Assembly (NCBI GenBank): GCA_037178625.1
Contig: CM074127.1
Location: 2,604,001 to 2,668,000, forward strand
Length of the DNA: 64,000 bases
Origin: Skeletonema tropicum
Taxonomy: Eukaryota; Bacillariophyta; Thalassiosirophyceae; Thalassiosirales; Thalassiosiraceae
Reading direction: 5' to 3'
The notes under the pieces were generated by a model. The model saw nothing but the letters and a program-made list of their open reading frames with translations. It made no database searches and had not been told where the DNA came from. Below, in pieces: positions 43,202-53,500 of this stretch (its first letter is position 1; each line of letters begins with the position of its first letter). A program made the translations under genes and the position numbers.

Positions 43202-44816
43202 TCATTGCCCGTTCTTCGCCAAGACTTGGCCAACCATAACTAAATCTGATTCCACAGCTCTCGCTCTATTCTCCAAATACGCCAAGGTTTCGTGATGAGC
43301 ATTGAACACCCCAATGATCTTTCCAACTTCTTCATCCTTTCCTTCACCATCTGACGAACTCCAAACTCTCTCTTGGGCAGCATTCAAATCGCTCACAACA
43401 TTCTCCAATACGTTGCCCATTTGTCCTAGCTTCGAATCAATCTCCAATGCTCTCTCATATGCCTTCTCACGTTCAATGTCGGCACTTTCGACACTAACTT
43501 TACTTTGTGCGGCAAATAACTCATCCACATTCTTTTCTAACTGGTCCAAAGTTGTACCTAACTCATTCTGATAGGATCCAATTCCCTGTAGTTGTGTTCC
43601 AACTTCGTTCTGATGAAGCATTAGACGCGACACCATATTTGCCAGTTCAGAGAGGGAATGTTGTGTATCACGTAATGTAGCATCATATTGAGAAATTCGT
43701 TGTGCTTCTTGAAGGAATGAAATGGTATCAGTTTCGAGTTCCGATTGAAAGCGATTCAAGATTTGCTCCACAGTTAACGATTGGTATTCGATGGGGGGAG
43801 GTTCTATCATTTGGGGTTTGTTATCAATTGCTGCGGCTGTTGTCGTCGCTGGTGTTGTTGTTGCTGCTGCTGCTGCCGGGGTATTTGCACCAGGTGTGTT
43901 CAAACCACCAGTAGCAGGAGTGACGACTGGCGATGGGACTTTTGCCGCTGGTGTTGGTCCAGGAGTTGCCGTGGTTGCTGGAGTCCCAAATGAAAATCCA
44001 GATTTAGCTGCAGGTGTAGTAGTATTGGTTGTTGATGATGATGCGTCCTTGGCACTATCTTTCTTTGCATCTGCAGTGGACGAAGTGGCGGCTCCTCCAA
44101 AACTGAATCCTCCCGATGATGACGCCTTTGAATCTTTGGAAGCATCTGTTGTAGTTGTCGCGTTTGCACCACCCCCGAAAGAAAACGAAGGAGCAGCTGG
44201 TTTGTCAGTTCCTTTTGAAGCAGTATCCCCGCCACCAAAGCTTATTCCCGAAGAACCCTTATTGTCAGAGGCAGCAGCAGCAGGAGCGGGAGTAGATCCA
44301 AATGAAAAACCAGTAGATGCCGAGTCCTTTTTATCTCCAGAGGCAGCTGGTGCAGGTGCCCCTCCACCAAATGAAAATCCTCCAGCTGCTAAAATAATAT
44401 GAAATCGCAATAAATCGGTGAGATAAAACTTCGTGATATTACTCCTATTCAATCAATGATGTATCCCGAGCACATAATGCGAAACATAGATACATCGCCC
44501 TCTTACCTGGAGCAGGTGCAGCCTTCGCATCACCACTACCACTGGAAGCTGCCGGTGCACCGAAGCTGAAACTAGAAGCGGGAGCAGCAGTTTTGCTATC
44601 AGTAGTCGCCGTAGATGAAGAAGCAGCGGGGGCACCGAAAGAGAAACCACCGGCAGCAGGTGCAGGGGCTGGAGTGCTGGCGGCTCCACTACCAAAAGAG
44701 AAACCTCCGCCAGCAGGCGCTGGTGCAGGCGCTGGAGTACTAGTGCCAGCACTACCGAATGAGAAACCTCCACCAGCCGCTGGTGCCGGTGATGGGGCGC
44801 CGAAGTTGAATGCCAT
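43202..44816 (-). CDS. NUP62: FG-nucleoporin NUP62/Nsp1, two exons
   Basis: 498 aa from exons 44816-44507 and 44388-43202 (118-nt intron, CCAG/GTAAGA to TTTTAG). The first ~240 residues are FG repeats, mostly FSFG separated by Ala/Pro/Ser/Thr-rich spacers (GGGFSFGSAG and variants). After a Pro/Thr/Ala linker comes the Nsp1-C coiled coil beginning PPPIEYQSLTVEQILNRFQSEL and continuing with heptads to the end (VMVGQVLAKNGQ). It is the central-channel component that forms a trimer with the NUP54/NUP58 equivalents and holds the permeability barrier of the nuclear pore. Start MAFNFGAP fits. The upstream region is a repeat array with hairpin-forming units. Confidence 0.95.
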
Positions 44817-44877
44817 GGTCGTTGGTTTTGTGCTCTAGAGATTTTTTGTGACTATCTAAATAATGAGAGGAGCTAAG

Positions 44878-45259
44878 TCGTTCGTTCTGTCGTTCTGTCG
44901 TTCTGTCGGTCGGTCGGTCGTTCTGTCGTTCTGTCGTTCTGTCCGGGCCCTTTGGCGTGTCCTTTGGCCTTCACGGGCATTTTCGATCGACTCTTTCTTT
45001 GATTGGCTTGATTTGACCCCTTGCCCCCCCCCGTTTTTAGAGTTTTCGATTGACTCTTTCTTTGATTGCCTTAGATTTGAATGTTCAGGGGGGGACACCC
45101 CCCCTTGCCCCCCCCGTGTTTAGAATTTTCGATTGACTCTTTCTTTGATTGGCTTAGATTTGATTGTTCAGGGGGGACACCCCCCCTTGCCCCCCCGTGT
45201 TTAGAATTTTCGATTGACTCTTTCTTTGATTGGCTTAGATTTGATTGTTCAGGGGGGGA
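44878..45259. repeat. Tetra/octanucleotide microsatellite and four ~82-bp tandem units with G7/C7 hairpins
   Basis: 44878-44942 is built from tcgttctg and tcgg units. It is followed by four units sharing tcgat(c/t)gactctttctttgatt, starting at 44983, 45046, 45129 and 45210 (spacing 63, 83, 81). Units 2 and 3 end with an uninterrupted G run, ACA, and C run (for example 45088-45104: seven G, ACA, seven C) followed by ttgccccccc. The fourth unit is cut after the G run at 45258. The first lacks the G/C hairpin. Confidence 0.9.
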
Positions 45260-45261
45260 CA

Positions 45262-45327
45262 CACGGAAGAGGCAAATGGACCTACTCGGATTCGCACGGA
45301 AGAGGCAAATGGACCTACTCGGATTCG
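45262..45327. repeat. Perfect 33-bp tandem duplication
   Basis: 45262-45294 and 45295-45327 are identical 33-bp units. In the plus frame each encodes about RKRQMDLLGF, so the duplication stays in frame. Confidence 0.9.
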
Positions 45328-45599
45328 GTGAATGGAAGAGAGGAAAGAAGTGTGGTCAGTTTGAAAACATATATATTGTCAGGGTCGAGGTCAGCGAGCA
45401 AGTCTACTACGAGAACGATGAAGTCAAATCGGACTCAAACGTGAAGCGTGAAGCACTGGATGCAGACACCGATAATGAAGATGCCCCACCGAGCAAGCGC
45501 CGTAACATTTGCGTTACTAGGTAAGAAGATGAGGCAGAAAGGAAGAATGTGTTTTAAGTAATTCGGATTCATATGTGGATTCACAGAAAGAGAAAGTGA
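45276..45599 (+). CDS. Short nuclear-type protein or gene remnant, two exons
   Basis: A frame open from the repeat array through 45520 shows a good donor (ACTAG/GTAAGA) and splices to 45587-45599 (66-nt intron, TTCACAG), ending VTRKRK and a stop. From the ATG at 45276 this is about 85 aa. The tail has an acidic patch (DADTDNEDAPP) flanked by SKRR and TRKRK, like a bipartite nuclear signal. The functioning splice junction suggests real coding sequence, but the 5' part runs into tandem repeats, so this may be the 3' end of a gene broken by the repeats. No family is recognised. Confidence 0.35.
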
Positions 45600-45673
45600 A
45601 GAATTATAAATCCCAAAAAAGGGCGCTCACCAATCATTGATTGGCAGTCTTTATTTATTTTAGTTTTTTAATA

Positions 45674-46084
45674 TTAGGCACGCTCTCCCCTTATACGACG
45701 AGCCAGCTGCATATCCTTTGGCATGATGGTCACACGCTTTGCATGTATTGCACACAAGTTTGTGTCCTCAAAGAGGCCAATGAGATAAGCCTCACTCGCC
45801 TCCTGCAATGCCAAAATGGCTGTGGACTGGAACCTGAGGTCTGATTTCATGTCCTGTGCAATCTCCCTGACCAATCTCTGGAAGGGTGCTTTTCGGAGAA
45901 GAAGATCAGTGGACTTTTGGTAACGACGGATCTCACGGAGAGCAACTGTTCCCGGACGGTAACGGTGAGGTTTTCTGACCCCTGCGGCTGTAGGAGCAGA
46001 TTTACGTGCGGCCTTTGTGGTGAGTTGTTTCCGTGGAGCCTTACCTCCAGTTGATTTTCGTGCAGTTTGTTTTGTTCGGGCCAT
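45674..46084 (-). CDS. H3: Divergent histone H3 variant
   Basis: 136 aa, intronless, same length as canonical H3. The N-tail is conserved through [20 protein letters not shown] and K27/S28, then reads [13 protein letters not shown] where most H3 have APATGGVKKPHRY: K36 is Arg (AGA codon) and G33 is Ala. In the core, [11 protein letters not shown] replaces STELLIRKLPF, the region of residues 86-90 reads STAIL (H3.1 SSAVM, H3.3 SAAIG), and [16 protein letters not shown] replaces the I with M. Loop 1 is not lengthened, so it is not a CENP-A. It is a core nucleosome component; the R36 change would stop Set2-type K36 methylation on this variant. It sits in a disturbed region between repeats and a MORN fragment. 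Confidence 0.93.
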   Translation of the reverse strand: MARTKQTARKSTGGKAPRKQLTTKAARKSAPTAAGVRKPHRYRPGTVALREIRRYQKSTDLLLRKAPFQRLVREIAQDMKSDLRFQSTAILALQEASEAYLIGLFEDTNLCAIHAKRVTIMPKDMQLARRIRGERA

Positions 46085-46114
46085 GTGGCCTGGAGTTGTT
46101 CTTAATGTTATTGA

Positions 46115-46579
46115 TGTTGGAAGTGCTGTTGTTGGGTTAATAAAAAGTACATCGGTAACTTCAAATTTGGCCAAGAACACGGATTCGGAACAATGTTCTA
46201 CCCAGAACACGGCGTTTCTTACACAGGTATCTACTCTCAAGGGGAGGTGCAATGTGATACCACCCTATCCTCTGCCGAGATCAACCTTCATCTCCAAACA
46301 CACCTCATCCATGTCTCCAACATCCTCAACAACGTACAGGAGGATTTGGATGATGCAAAGACCACGATCGAACAGGCCAATTGCTCCTTGACTAACTGGA
46401 AAACAAAATTTGATATTGTGTGTAACTTAGCACAGAGTTCTGGGGTCGATCTTGAAACCCTCAACAATATCAGAAATGAACATGATACTCTTACATTGTA
46501 CAACAAGGCTCTCACTTCTAACGTCAATTACATCACCACTTTCACCAACATTAAGAAGGAATCCGAGAGTGGGTACTAA
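46115..46579 (+). CDS. MORN-repeat protein fragment, 5' truncated
   Basis: The frame is open from 46115 to the stop at 46577-46579, with a first ATG at 46193 (128 aa). Upstream of that ATG the frame already reads [15 protein letters not shown], continuing [18 protein letters not shown]: one and a half MORN repeats (Y-x-G-x-F-x2-G-x2-HG-x-G). So the coding region begins before the first ATG and its 5' part is missing or lies in an exon not seen; an AG at 46146-46147 could be an acceptor. The remainder is helical ([25 protein letters not shown]). MORN proteins are membrane- or scaffold-associated. Its upstream flank is only 30 bp from the divergent H3 start. Confidence 0.5.
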   Translation, partial: CWKCCCWVNKKYIGNFKFGQEHGFGTMFYPEHGVSYTGIYSQGEVQCDTTLSSAEINLHLQTHLIHVSNILNNVQEDLDDAKTTIEQANCSLTNWKTKFDIVCNLAQSSGVDLETLNNIRNEHDTLTLYNKALTSNVNYITTFTNIKKESESGY

Positions 46580-47186
46580 CTCTGCCAAATCATACTAACA
46601 GTCCTGTAGAATATTATTTCACCAAATGATTTACGTCTCGCTCTAATTTCTTCCTACCTGTCTTCAATCGTTTCCACACGTTCACATTAAACCTCTTCAT
46701 AGATAATCCCTCTCACATAAATCAATATTCTCCCAACCGTTTCTCAGTAATCACTACACAGCATTCGTAGAAGGCAATGTACAACCTTTATTACATAATT
46801 ATTAAAGTGTTACATAACGTACAATTTGAATACTGCTATGTATATAAGTAGACACAATCAATATTACCATCCTAAACTAATCACTTATTTATCTAATCAA
46901 AAAAAAAAAAAAAAAAAAAAAATATCGTAGTAGATAGCCGGTGCCTCCTCTCTTATTTAGAAAACCCGCGCAGCGGCTAGACGAGCGTCAGCGAGGCTAG
47001 TAGATTTTACAGCGGGTGATTGATTCGTGATGGGTGATGGCCGAGTAAATAGGACATGCATCTCCAATCTGCTAAGGAGTAGCTCAATGCTGATGTAAGT
47101 ATGAGAAGATGAATACTTAACTGTTGTTGCATGGCGGAGGGCAGAGACAATTACATTTTGAATCTAATCTACTGAAGTTATGAGAT
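46580..47186. other. Spacer with a 24-nt poly-A tract
   Basis: 607 bp between the MORN fragment and the NhaD gene 3' end. It has an uninterrupted run of 24 A at 46899-46922, followed at about 46964-47018 by a GC-rich stretch (cccgcgcagcggctag ... cagcggg) with weak self-complementarity. No coding gene or tRNA is supported. Confidence 0.5.
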
Positions 47187-49485
47187 CTAAGGCGAGACAC
47201 TTCCTCCTAGCAATGCACCACTAAGAATAGCATTCTGTGCTAGATATGCCGCAATGCCTGCGAAGTATCCAATGGCAGCCCCAACAGACACCTTTTTGGC
47301 ATACCACAAAAAGTCTACCTTCTCTAATCCCATCAATGCGACACCACTTGCTGATCCGATTACCAAAATTGATCCTCCAGTACCGGCGCAAAGTGCAATT
47401 AGCTGCCAAAGCTTGTCATCCGTACCATAATCAGCCAAGTCGTACATACCCATTGTTGCTGCCACAAGAGGAACGTTGTCAATGAGAGCTGATGCGATTC
47501 CGATCACAGTAGCAATGATATCCTGACTAGGCAAGTTGTTATTCAGGAATACTGCAAGGTCTTTTAGAAGACCAGATTTGTCCAAAACGCCAATACTCAT
47601 GAGAATACCAAGGAAGAACAAGATTCCAGAGGTGTCAAGTTTCGACAATGCTGCAGGCACCTTCATTTCCTCTTCTTCGTCGTCCATATGGATAATGTCA
47701 GTCAATGTCCAAATAGCTCCAAGGCCAGTAAGCTGAAGGTGAGTGGAGAAGAAAGAAATGATGAGATGGAAAGTTCGAGAGACATAATGTTGAAGCTAGT
47801 AGAGCAGCGAAAATACTTACCATTGCAAGGTATGGTGGAAGGCCAGTTAGCTCCGCAAAGACAGGAACAGCGAGAAGTGACGCAATTCCAGTCCAGAACA
47901 CAACTTGTCCTCTAGGAGCCAAAGGTGATGGAGGTGGAAGCGTCGATTCTGCCAAGGATGAATCTTCTTCGACCTGGTTAACGAGGAAGAACAACGATGC
48001 CACAAGGCACACAATTGAGGGTAGGAACAACTCTGTCACAGTAGGGATTGTGGAGAGGTTGTTGTTAATCCAAAGCATAGTTGTGGTGACATCTCCAATC
48101 GGTGTCCAAACTCCTCCGGCATTGGCAGCTACAACAACCATGGCACCAAATAATCTCCTGTCATCATCGTTAGGAACCAACTTCCTCAGCAAGGACACCA
48201 TCACAATTGTTACAGTCAAGTTGTTCAGAATTGCAGAAAGGAAGAAAGTCAAGAATCCAATGACCCAGAACAATCCCTTCTTTGATTTGGTAGTAATCAA
48301 ATTCGTAACAACCTTGAAGCCTTGATGGGCATCTACAACCTCAACAATAGCAGATGCAGCCAGAAGGAAGAAGCAAATATCCGAAACCTCTGCCAACTGT
48401 TCACTCAATTGCTCAAGGACGCTTTCACTTGCCAATCCAGTAGATCCTCCGTAGAAATCAGCATATGTTACCCACAATCCTGTTGACATCAACAAAGCGA
48501 CAGCAGCTTTGTTGAACTCGAAAACCTCCTCGAAAATAATCCCAATGTATCCAAGGACGAAAATAGCAATCATGGCAAGTTCGGCATTGTCGCTCAACCA
48601 CGCACTCTGGCTAGCATACAAAGCTATACTGCCTACACCCAAAATAGCTGTACCAACTTTAATAAGATCCTTCTTGGCTGTCTCCTCATTGTTGGCCAAA
48701 GCATTCGCCTGCGACTTCAATTCCTCTCTCATTTGTTCAATGGGCTTGTTCGCCAATCCTGGGAATTTCTGAGACAATTTTTCATAGCTGAGACGGTTGT
48801 CCGATTGAATAACATTGAGGAGAGCTTCCATGCTAACAACACCGCTCACAGGCGAGCCGGGAATAAATGAAAAGTCGGGCCCACATTTATCCACAATGAC
48901 AGTATGACGAACATTGTTGTTCGTCATAATAGATACAGCCTGGGATGCAGTACTCGTTGGCTCAACGCAAATTAGTTTCTCAGCTGGTGTAATAAAGGAA
49001 CTGACCGGTGCAGCCATGAAAATTGCACTCTCCTCCTCCGTACGTGCTCTGGCCTGTTCCGTAGATAGACGGATGAAATCAAAATCAGTAAAGATACCCA
49101 TAAGTTCCTCGTCATTCTCTTCATCAAAGACGAGTGCAACTTCATTCTTGCCAATCTTCCCCATGACGTCCACAACACTTTCGGATGATTTGGCACGGTA
49201 ATATCCACTTTTACCACTTTCTTTCATGACACGTGAAATGGGAGAGGAGAAGCCATATCCTTCAGGTGTGAGGTTGAGAGTAGGATTTGTTGAGAGAGCA
49301 ACGATATCGGCGTCGATTACATCGTCAGAGCTAGCGGCTGATGATAAAGGCGCAGATATTCTGGTTGCATGATGGTTCTTTGATGATAGATGGGCAATAT
49401 TGGTGAGGCCACTTGGTGCAAAGGCAGCAGTCAATGAGAGACTGGCTGCCGACACGACAAGCTGGGAAACAACTCTTTTAGTCAT
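47187..49485 (-). CDS. NHD1: Plastid-type NhaD Na+/H+ antiporter with N-terminal CBS pair, two exons
   Basis: 736 aa from exons 49485-47821 and 47732-47187 (88-nt intron, ATG/GTAAGT to TTCAG). The N-terminus is a signal peptide ending in TAAFAPSGL, the diatom plastid-import motif. Residues about 80-240 form two CBS domains (SSPISRVMKE ... LMGIFTDFDFIRL; VSSFITPAEKLICVEPTST ... VSGVVSMEALLNVI). The remainder is an NhaD/ArsB-type transporter with about 10-12 membrane segments and conserved parts AILNNLTVTIVM, AANAGGVWTPIGD, ALIDNVPLVAATMGM and AGTGGSILVIGSASGV. NhaD proteins extrude Na+ from the chloroplast stroma in exchange for H+. CBS pairs usually sense adenine nucleotides, so this fusion could be energy-regulated (inference). 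Confidence 0.9.
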
Positions 49486-49940
49486 TTTCTAAACGTTTTA
49501 TTGGGATGGTATTTGGTAGTGCTCAGATGGATAGGGAGCAATGCCGGAAATCCAGGCTAGTGCTGAAAATGATACTGTTTTGGATTTAGGGTTCTTGTGC
49601 ATGCATTGTGATTGTGGAGGTGCCGGTGCGTTTGTGGTCATGAGTTTCTCGCTAAAAAGAGCTGACCCTTTTTCAATTAGTGGCTCAAATAAGAGGCAAC
49701 AGTTACTGCCCTTCGTTACAATGGGGTCTTGCGATCTATTTCTTTGGCATGTTCAGAGCGACCCCAAAGTACGTCAGTCTCGCGCAGTCGCCATTTTTTG
49801 CTCTTTTGGGCGGTGAAGTGAAGAGGAATCGACGTGTCGAGACCGACAAGTTGAATGATGAAGCAATGCTAGCAATATCTTGTATCATTAACGTTCAACG
49901 CAAACAACTGAGAACAACACCAGCCCTAATATCACACAGC
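49486..49940. promoter_or_regulatory. Divergent promoter between NhaD and KAS II genes
   Basis: A 455-bp spacer. The KAS II frame is open back to 49680 but that stretch lacks targeting features, so I treat it as leader. No motif is recognised. Confidence 0.35.
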
Positions 49941-51439
49941 ATGAGATTTTCATCCCCTACACTGCTCCTCGTCTATACGGCTGCCACAGCGCATGCCTTC
50001 TCTTCAACTGGTATCCGCACCGCTTCAAGGTCTGTAGCAACAACAACACAACTTGCCGCAGAGAAGAAACGTGTCGTAGTTACCGGTCTTGGAGTAATCT
50101 CCGGATGCGGTATCGGCCATAACGACTTCTTTCAAAATGTTGCCGATGGTAAATCTAGTCTTGGTAAAGTTACCAGGTTTGACGTAACGCACTTCCCATG
50201 TCAAATTGGTTCCGAGGTCCCAGATGATATGTTCGATCCAAAAGATTTCTTTACCAACCCAAAGAATATCAAGACTAATGACAGGTTTACACATTTTGCT
50301 GTTGCTGCATCACGCTTGGCATTGAAGGATGCTGGTTTGGGTGATACGCCAGAAACATTGGAGAATCCTGAGAAGTGTGGTGTGTTTGTTGGAAGTGCAT
50401 TTGGTGGTATGGAAACGTTCGAGAATGAAGTATTGAAGTTGTGGAAGAAGCCTGAGAGACCCAGGGTGAGTAGTCACAGTAGTAGAGTCAGAACTGCAAT
50501 ATGTGTTCTTGTCAAACAATCGAGTTCTTTCCATGTATTAACACATTTTCTGTGTCAAATTTGCAGGTGTCTCCCTTCACTATTCCTGCTCTCCTAGGTA
50601 ACACAGCATCAGGAGTTGTAGGTATTGAATGTGGCTGCAAAGGACCCAACTACGGTGTTACATCCGCCTGTGCATCTGCATCACATGCTATCGGAGAAGC
50701 CTTCGGTATGATTGCGGATGGAGTTGTTGACCAAATGGTTGCGGGAGGTACCGAAGCCAGTATCACTCCATTGAGTTACGCAGGATTCAGCAGTATGAAG
50801 GCTATGAATACAAACTGGAACGATAATCCAGAGGGAGGAAGTAGGCCATTCGACGCAGACAGAGGTGGTTTTATCATGGGAGAAGGAGCAGGAGTTGTTG
50901 TACTTGAATCGTTGGAAAGCGCCAAGGCACGAGGAGCTCCCATTTACTGTGAAATGATTGGATATGGTGCTACCTGCGACGCTCATCACATTACTACTCC
51001 TGCGCCTGAAGGACGAGGATTGGCCGCTGCAATGGAAATGGCAATTGAACAGAGTGGAATTGACAAAACCGACATCAATTATGTGAATGCTCACGGAACA
51101 TCGACTGCATACAATGACAAGTTCGAGACGATGGCATTCAAGTCAGTGTTTGGCGAGCATGCAACCAATAAAGACGGAAAGTTTGTTGTTTCTAGTACAA
51201 AATGTGTGACAGGACACACATTGGGAGCTGCTGGTGGACTCGAGGCAGTGATTGTTGCGAGAACAATTCAGGATGGAGTTGTACCACCAACAACTAACTA
51301 CGAAACACCAGATCCAGAATGTGATCTTGATTATGTTCCTAATACAAAGAGGGAGATGGAGGTGAATGGCGCTATGAGTACAAATCTCGGATTTGGAGGA
51401 CACAATGCAGTTTTGTTATTCAAGAAGTACGAAGAGTAG
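49941..51439 (+). CDS. FABF: Plastid 3-oxoacyl-ACP synthase II (KAS II/FabF), two exons
   Basis: 465 aa from exons 49941-50465 and 50567-51439 (101-nt intron, AGG/GTGAGT to TTGCAG). The start ATG gives a signal peptide (MRFSSPTLLLVYTAATAHAFSS) with an AF motif for plastid import. The thiolase-fold condensing enzyme has KRVVVTGLGVISGCG, the catalytic Cys in TSACASASHAIGEAF, and the two catalytic His in NAHGTSTAYND and TGHTLGAAGG; the GFGGHNAVLLF end is also conserved. It condenses malonyl-ACP with acyl-ACP (C16 to C18) in plastid fatty acid synthesis. Bacterial and plant enzymes usually read TACAT around the Cys; here it is SACAS, a modest change. Confidence 0.94.
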
Positions 51440-51598
51440 ATCATTTTTAGACTATATAATTAGATCGTTGCTACTTATGACATGTGTCTTTGTCCGGCCA
51501 ATGAACTTTCGCATTCCCAACGCAGCTGCTATTATGAATCCACTTGACGCAATGACAGTATTTACCCAATTCAATTTGTTTCTGGCAATGTGTGTAGT

Positions 51599-53314
51599 TT
51601 ACTCCTTCGGTAACCAGCCATCTCTCTCCAAAATGTGTATTGCAGGATTCGTAACAATTCGTAGCTTGCGTTTGTCCAGGCTAGGAAATCCTTCTATGGT
51701 ATCAACGATGTGGTAGCCTTGCACTGATTGTTCTTCGGACAGCAAATGCGTGTAAGATCGAGATGAATCTTTTGCATCATTCTCTGCTTCATAACCAGAT
51801 TTACTCATCTGAATCGGGTAGAGATTGGTGATTGATTTTTGTCCAAACAGAGATACACCCGTCATTGCTGCAGCAACATCTATATGAACGTGAACATCTT
51901 CCCACTTTGGTGCTTGTTGTGTGCGTATTTCTGCTGTGCCCCCTAAATGATTCTTTAAACGCTCCAGTGCTGCCCCTCCCGGATAATTCTCCATTGATAA
52001 TCTAAGGAATAACAAGCTTCCAACCATCGTGATAAATACTGCTATCAACCCACCGACATGTAACCCTTTTGAAATAAACGTGCTCCAGCCCGCTCCTTTC
52101 CAATCAGTTACAGCCACTGCATGGAGCTTACTCAGCCCATACGCTGCACATGCATTGAACATTGGCAACGCTGGGAAAATGAATCGCATTTCTTTGTGAG
52201 GTAGAAAGGAGTACAACAGCACAAATCCAAGCGTCGGAATGAAAAAATGCAATAGCGTGTGGTCAATGACGACAGTGATGTTGCGTGCTTTCTCTTTTGC
52301 CCAACCTGTCACATTGAGAAACGCAAGTGGTACCAAGAACAATGTCAATAACATTCCTTTTGGTAATGCATTTGAAAAGTACCAATGAAATGGCATCACG
52401 CCCCATTCACTTGATCTATTGTCAACTGCATTGAACCACCACACTTCAAACTCTGGCCACACCAATCTCTGCCACAATATCGAGTCCAATGGAACTGTTA
52501 TCAACACACCAATGACCCCTGTTGCCATTCCAATAATCAACGCTTGCACGATGTGAAGCTCGCGCCGAATCAGCAGTGTCAGTCCAACAGTGAATAGGAG
52601 AAGCAGTACATCACATCGGAATATTGCTGTAGTAAACACCAAGTAAGTAGCAGTCCGATCAGGGCGACCATTGAACCATTCCGCATAGGCATGTGTTGTG
52701 AGAAGTAAAGCAAATGTATTGGGCAGCAGTCGACTTGAGTAGAAGGGGATGTGAAATTGAGAAGCTGTAATCAAAAGATAGTAGCCGAATACATTTCGTG
52801 TAGATGTATGACTCTCATTTGATTTGATTTGTTTCTTCTTTGACAAGTAACCCTCCAACGAACTTGCCAATCGAACATGAGCTAGCCACGACAGTATCAA
52901 AAGCTCGAGCCTTATTAAAAATTGGACAGCCATTGGATGGAAAGGCAGGTCAAAGATACTCCGGGGCACATTGAATGAAATGATCCTTGCAAATAATGAT
53001 AGCATAAACGCCCCAGTGAAGGTGCGTGTCACCACTCCTGGGAATTGTAAATGATCGTATGGTAGACCATCAGCAGTAGCTGCAACTGCATCACAAACGT
53101 TTGTCGACTCATTAGAATCAACAGCACTACATGATGATGCTGCTGGTGTTTGTTTTGCAATTATCGATTTCCAAGCAGGCCCCACACCATGATAGAACAG
53201 ATCATGTGTTGCTTGGAGATTGAACGATTCCTCCACCTTGGAATGTGGACATGTTACTAGTGCTGTAAGACCGGTGAGTAAGAGGATGAGCGGACAAAGG
53301 ACCTTTGACACCAT
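51599..53314 (-). CDS. ALG12: ALG12-type alpha-1,6-mannosyltransferase (GT22)
   Basis: 571 aa from the ATG at 53314. Adds the eighth mannose (alpha-1,6) to Man7GlcNAc2-PP-dolichol in the ER lumen, using dolichyl-P-mannose, during N-glycan precursor assembly. GT22 hallmarks: KVEESFNLQATHDLFYHG near the N-terminus, YDHLQFPGVVTRTF, SRLLPNTFALLL, and HKEMRFIFPALPMFN (the HKExRF motif), with about 10-12 hydrophobic segments. An intact DHLQFPG places it with ALG12 rather than the GPI enzymes PIG-B/PIG-Z. A Ser/Cys-rich insert of about 30 residues follows the first motif. A donor-like GTAAGT (minus strand) near 53388 suggests a 5' leader intron. Confidence 0.88.
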   Translation of the reverse strand: MVSKVLCPLILLLTGLTALVTCPHSKVEESFNLQATHDLFYHGVGPAWKSIIAKQTPAASSCSAVDSNESTNVCDAVAATADGLPYDHLQFPGVVTRTFTGAFMLSLFARIISFNVPRSIFDLPFHPMAVQFLIRLELLILSWLAHVRLASSLEGYLSKKKQIKSNESHTSTRNVFGYYLLITASQFHIPFYSSRLLPNTFALLLTTHAYAEWFNGRPDRTATYLVFTTAIFRCDVLLLLFTVGLTLLIRRELHIVQALIIGMATGVIGVLITVPLDSILWQRLVWPEFEVWWFNAVDNRSSEWGVMPFHWYFSNALPKGMLLTLFLVPLAFLNVTGWAKEKARNITVVIDHTLLHFFIPTLGFVLLYSFLPHKEMRFIFPALPMFNACAAYGLSKLHAVAVTDWKGAGWSTFISKGLHVGGLIAVFITMVGSLLFLRLSMENYPGGAALERLKNHLGGTAEIRTQQAPKWEDVHVHIDVAAAMTGVSLFGQKSITNLYPIQMSKSGYEAENDAKDSSRSYTHLLSEEQSVQGYHIVDTIEGFPSLDKRKLRIVTNPAIHILERDGWLPKE

Positions 53315-53500
53315 TGTTTCCGTTAATACACCATTGCGTTTACATAGCTTGTTGGATATATTATGGAGGAGCTGGATCAAACAACTTACCGTCGATGACC
53401 TTGCTTGTACTATTCCTACGTAGAAAAAGCCACAACATCGACGTTTCTTTGCTCATTGCCCACAAAGGATGCACCATTATGCCATTGAAATTGAATAACA

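Noticed and set aside
43791..44402. Val/Ala-rich 203-aa frame antisense to NUP62
   Set aside because: A mirror of FG/Ala/Pro-rich codons of the nucleoporin.
45081..45275. Coding extension through the hairpin repeats (EFSIDSFFDW-type repeats)
   Set aside because: The sequence is produced by the 82-bp tandem repeat being in frame; no independent support.
46085..46252. N-terminal extension of histone H3
   Set aside because: The frame is open upstream but H3 always starts at MARTKQ; the extension overlaps the MORN fragment in antisense.
46899..46922. Poly-A tract as the tail of a retroposed gene
   Set aside because: No target-site duplication or matching upstream copy can be seen; a simple A run explains it.
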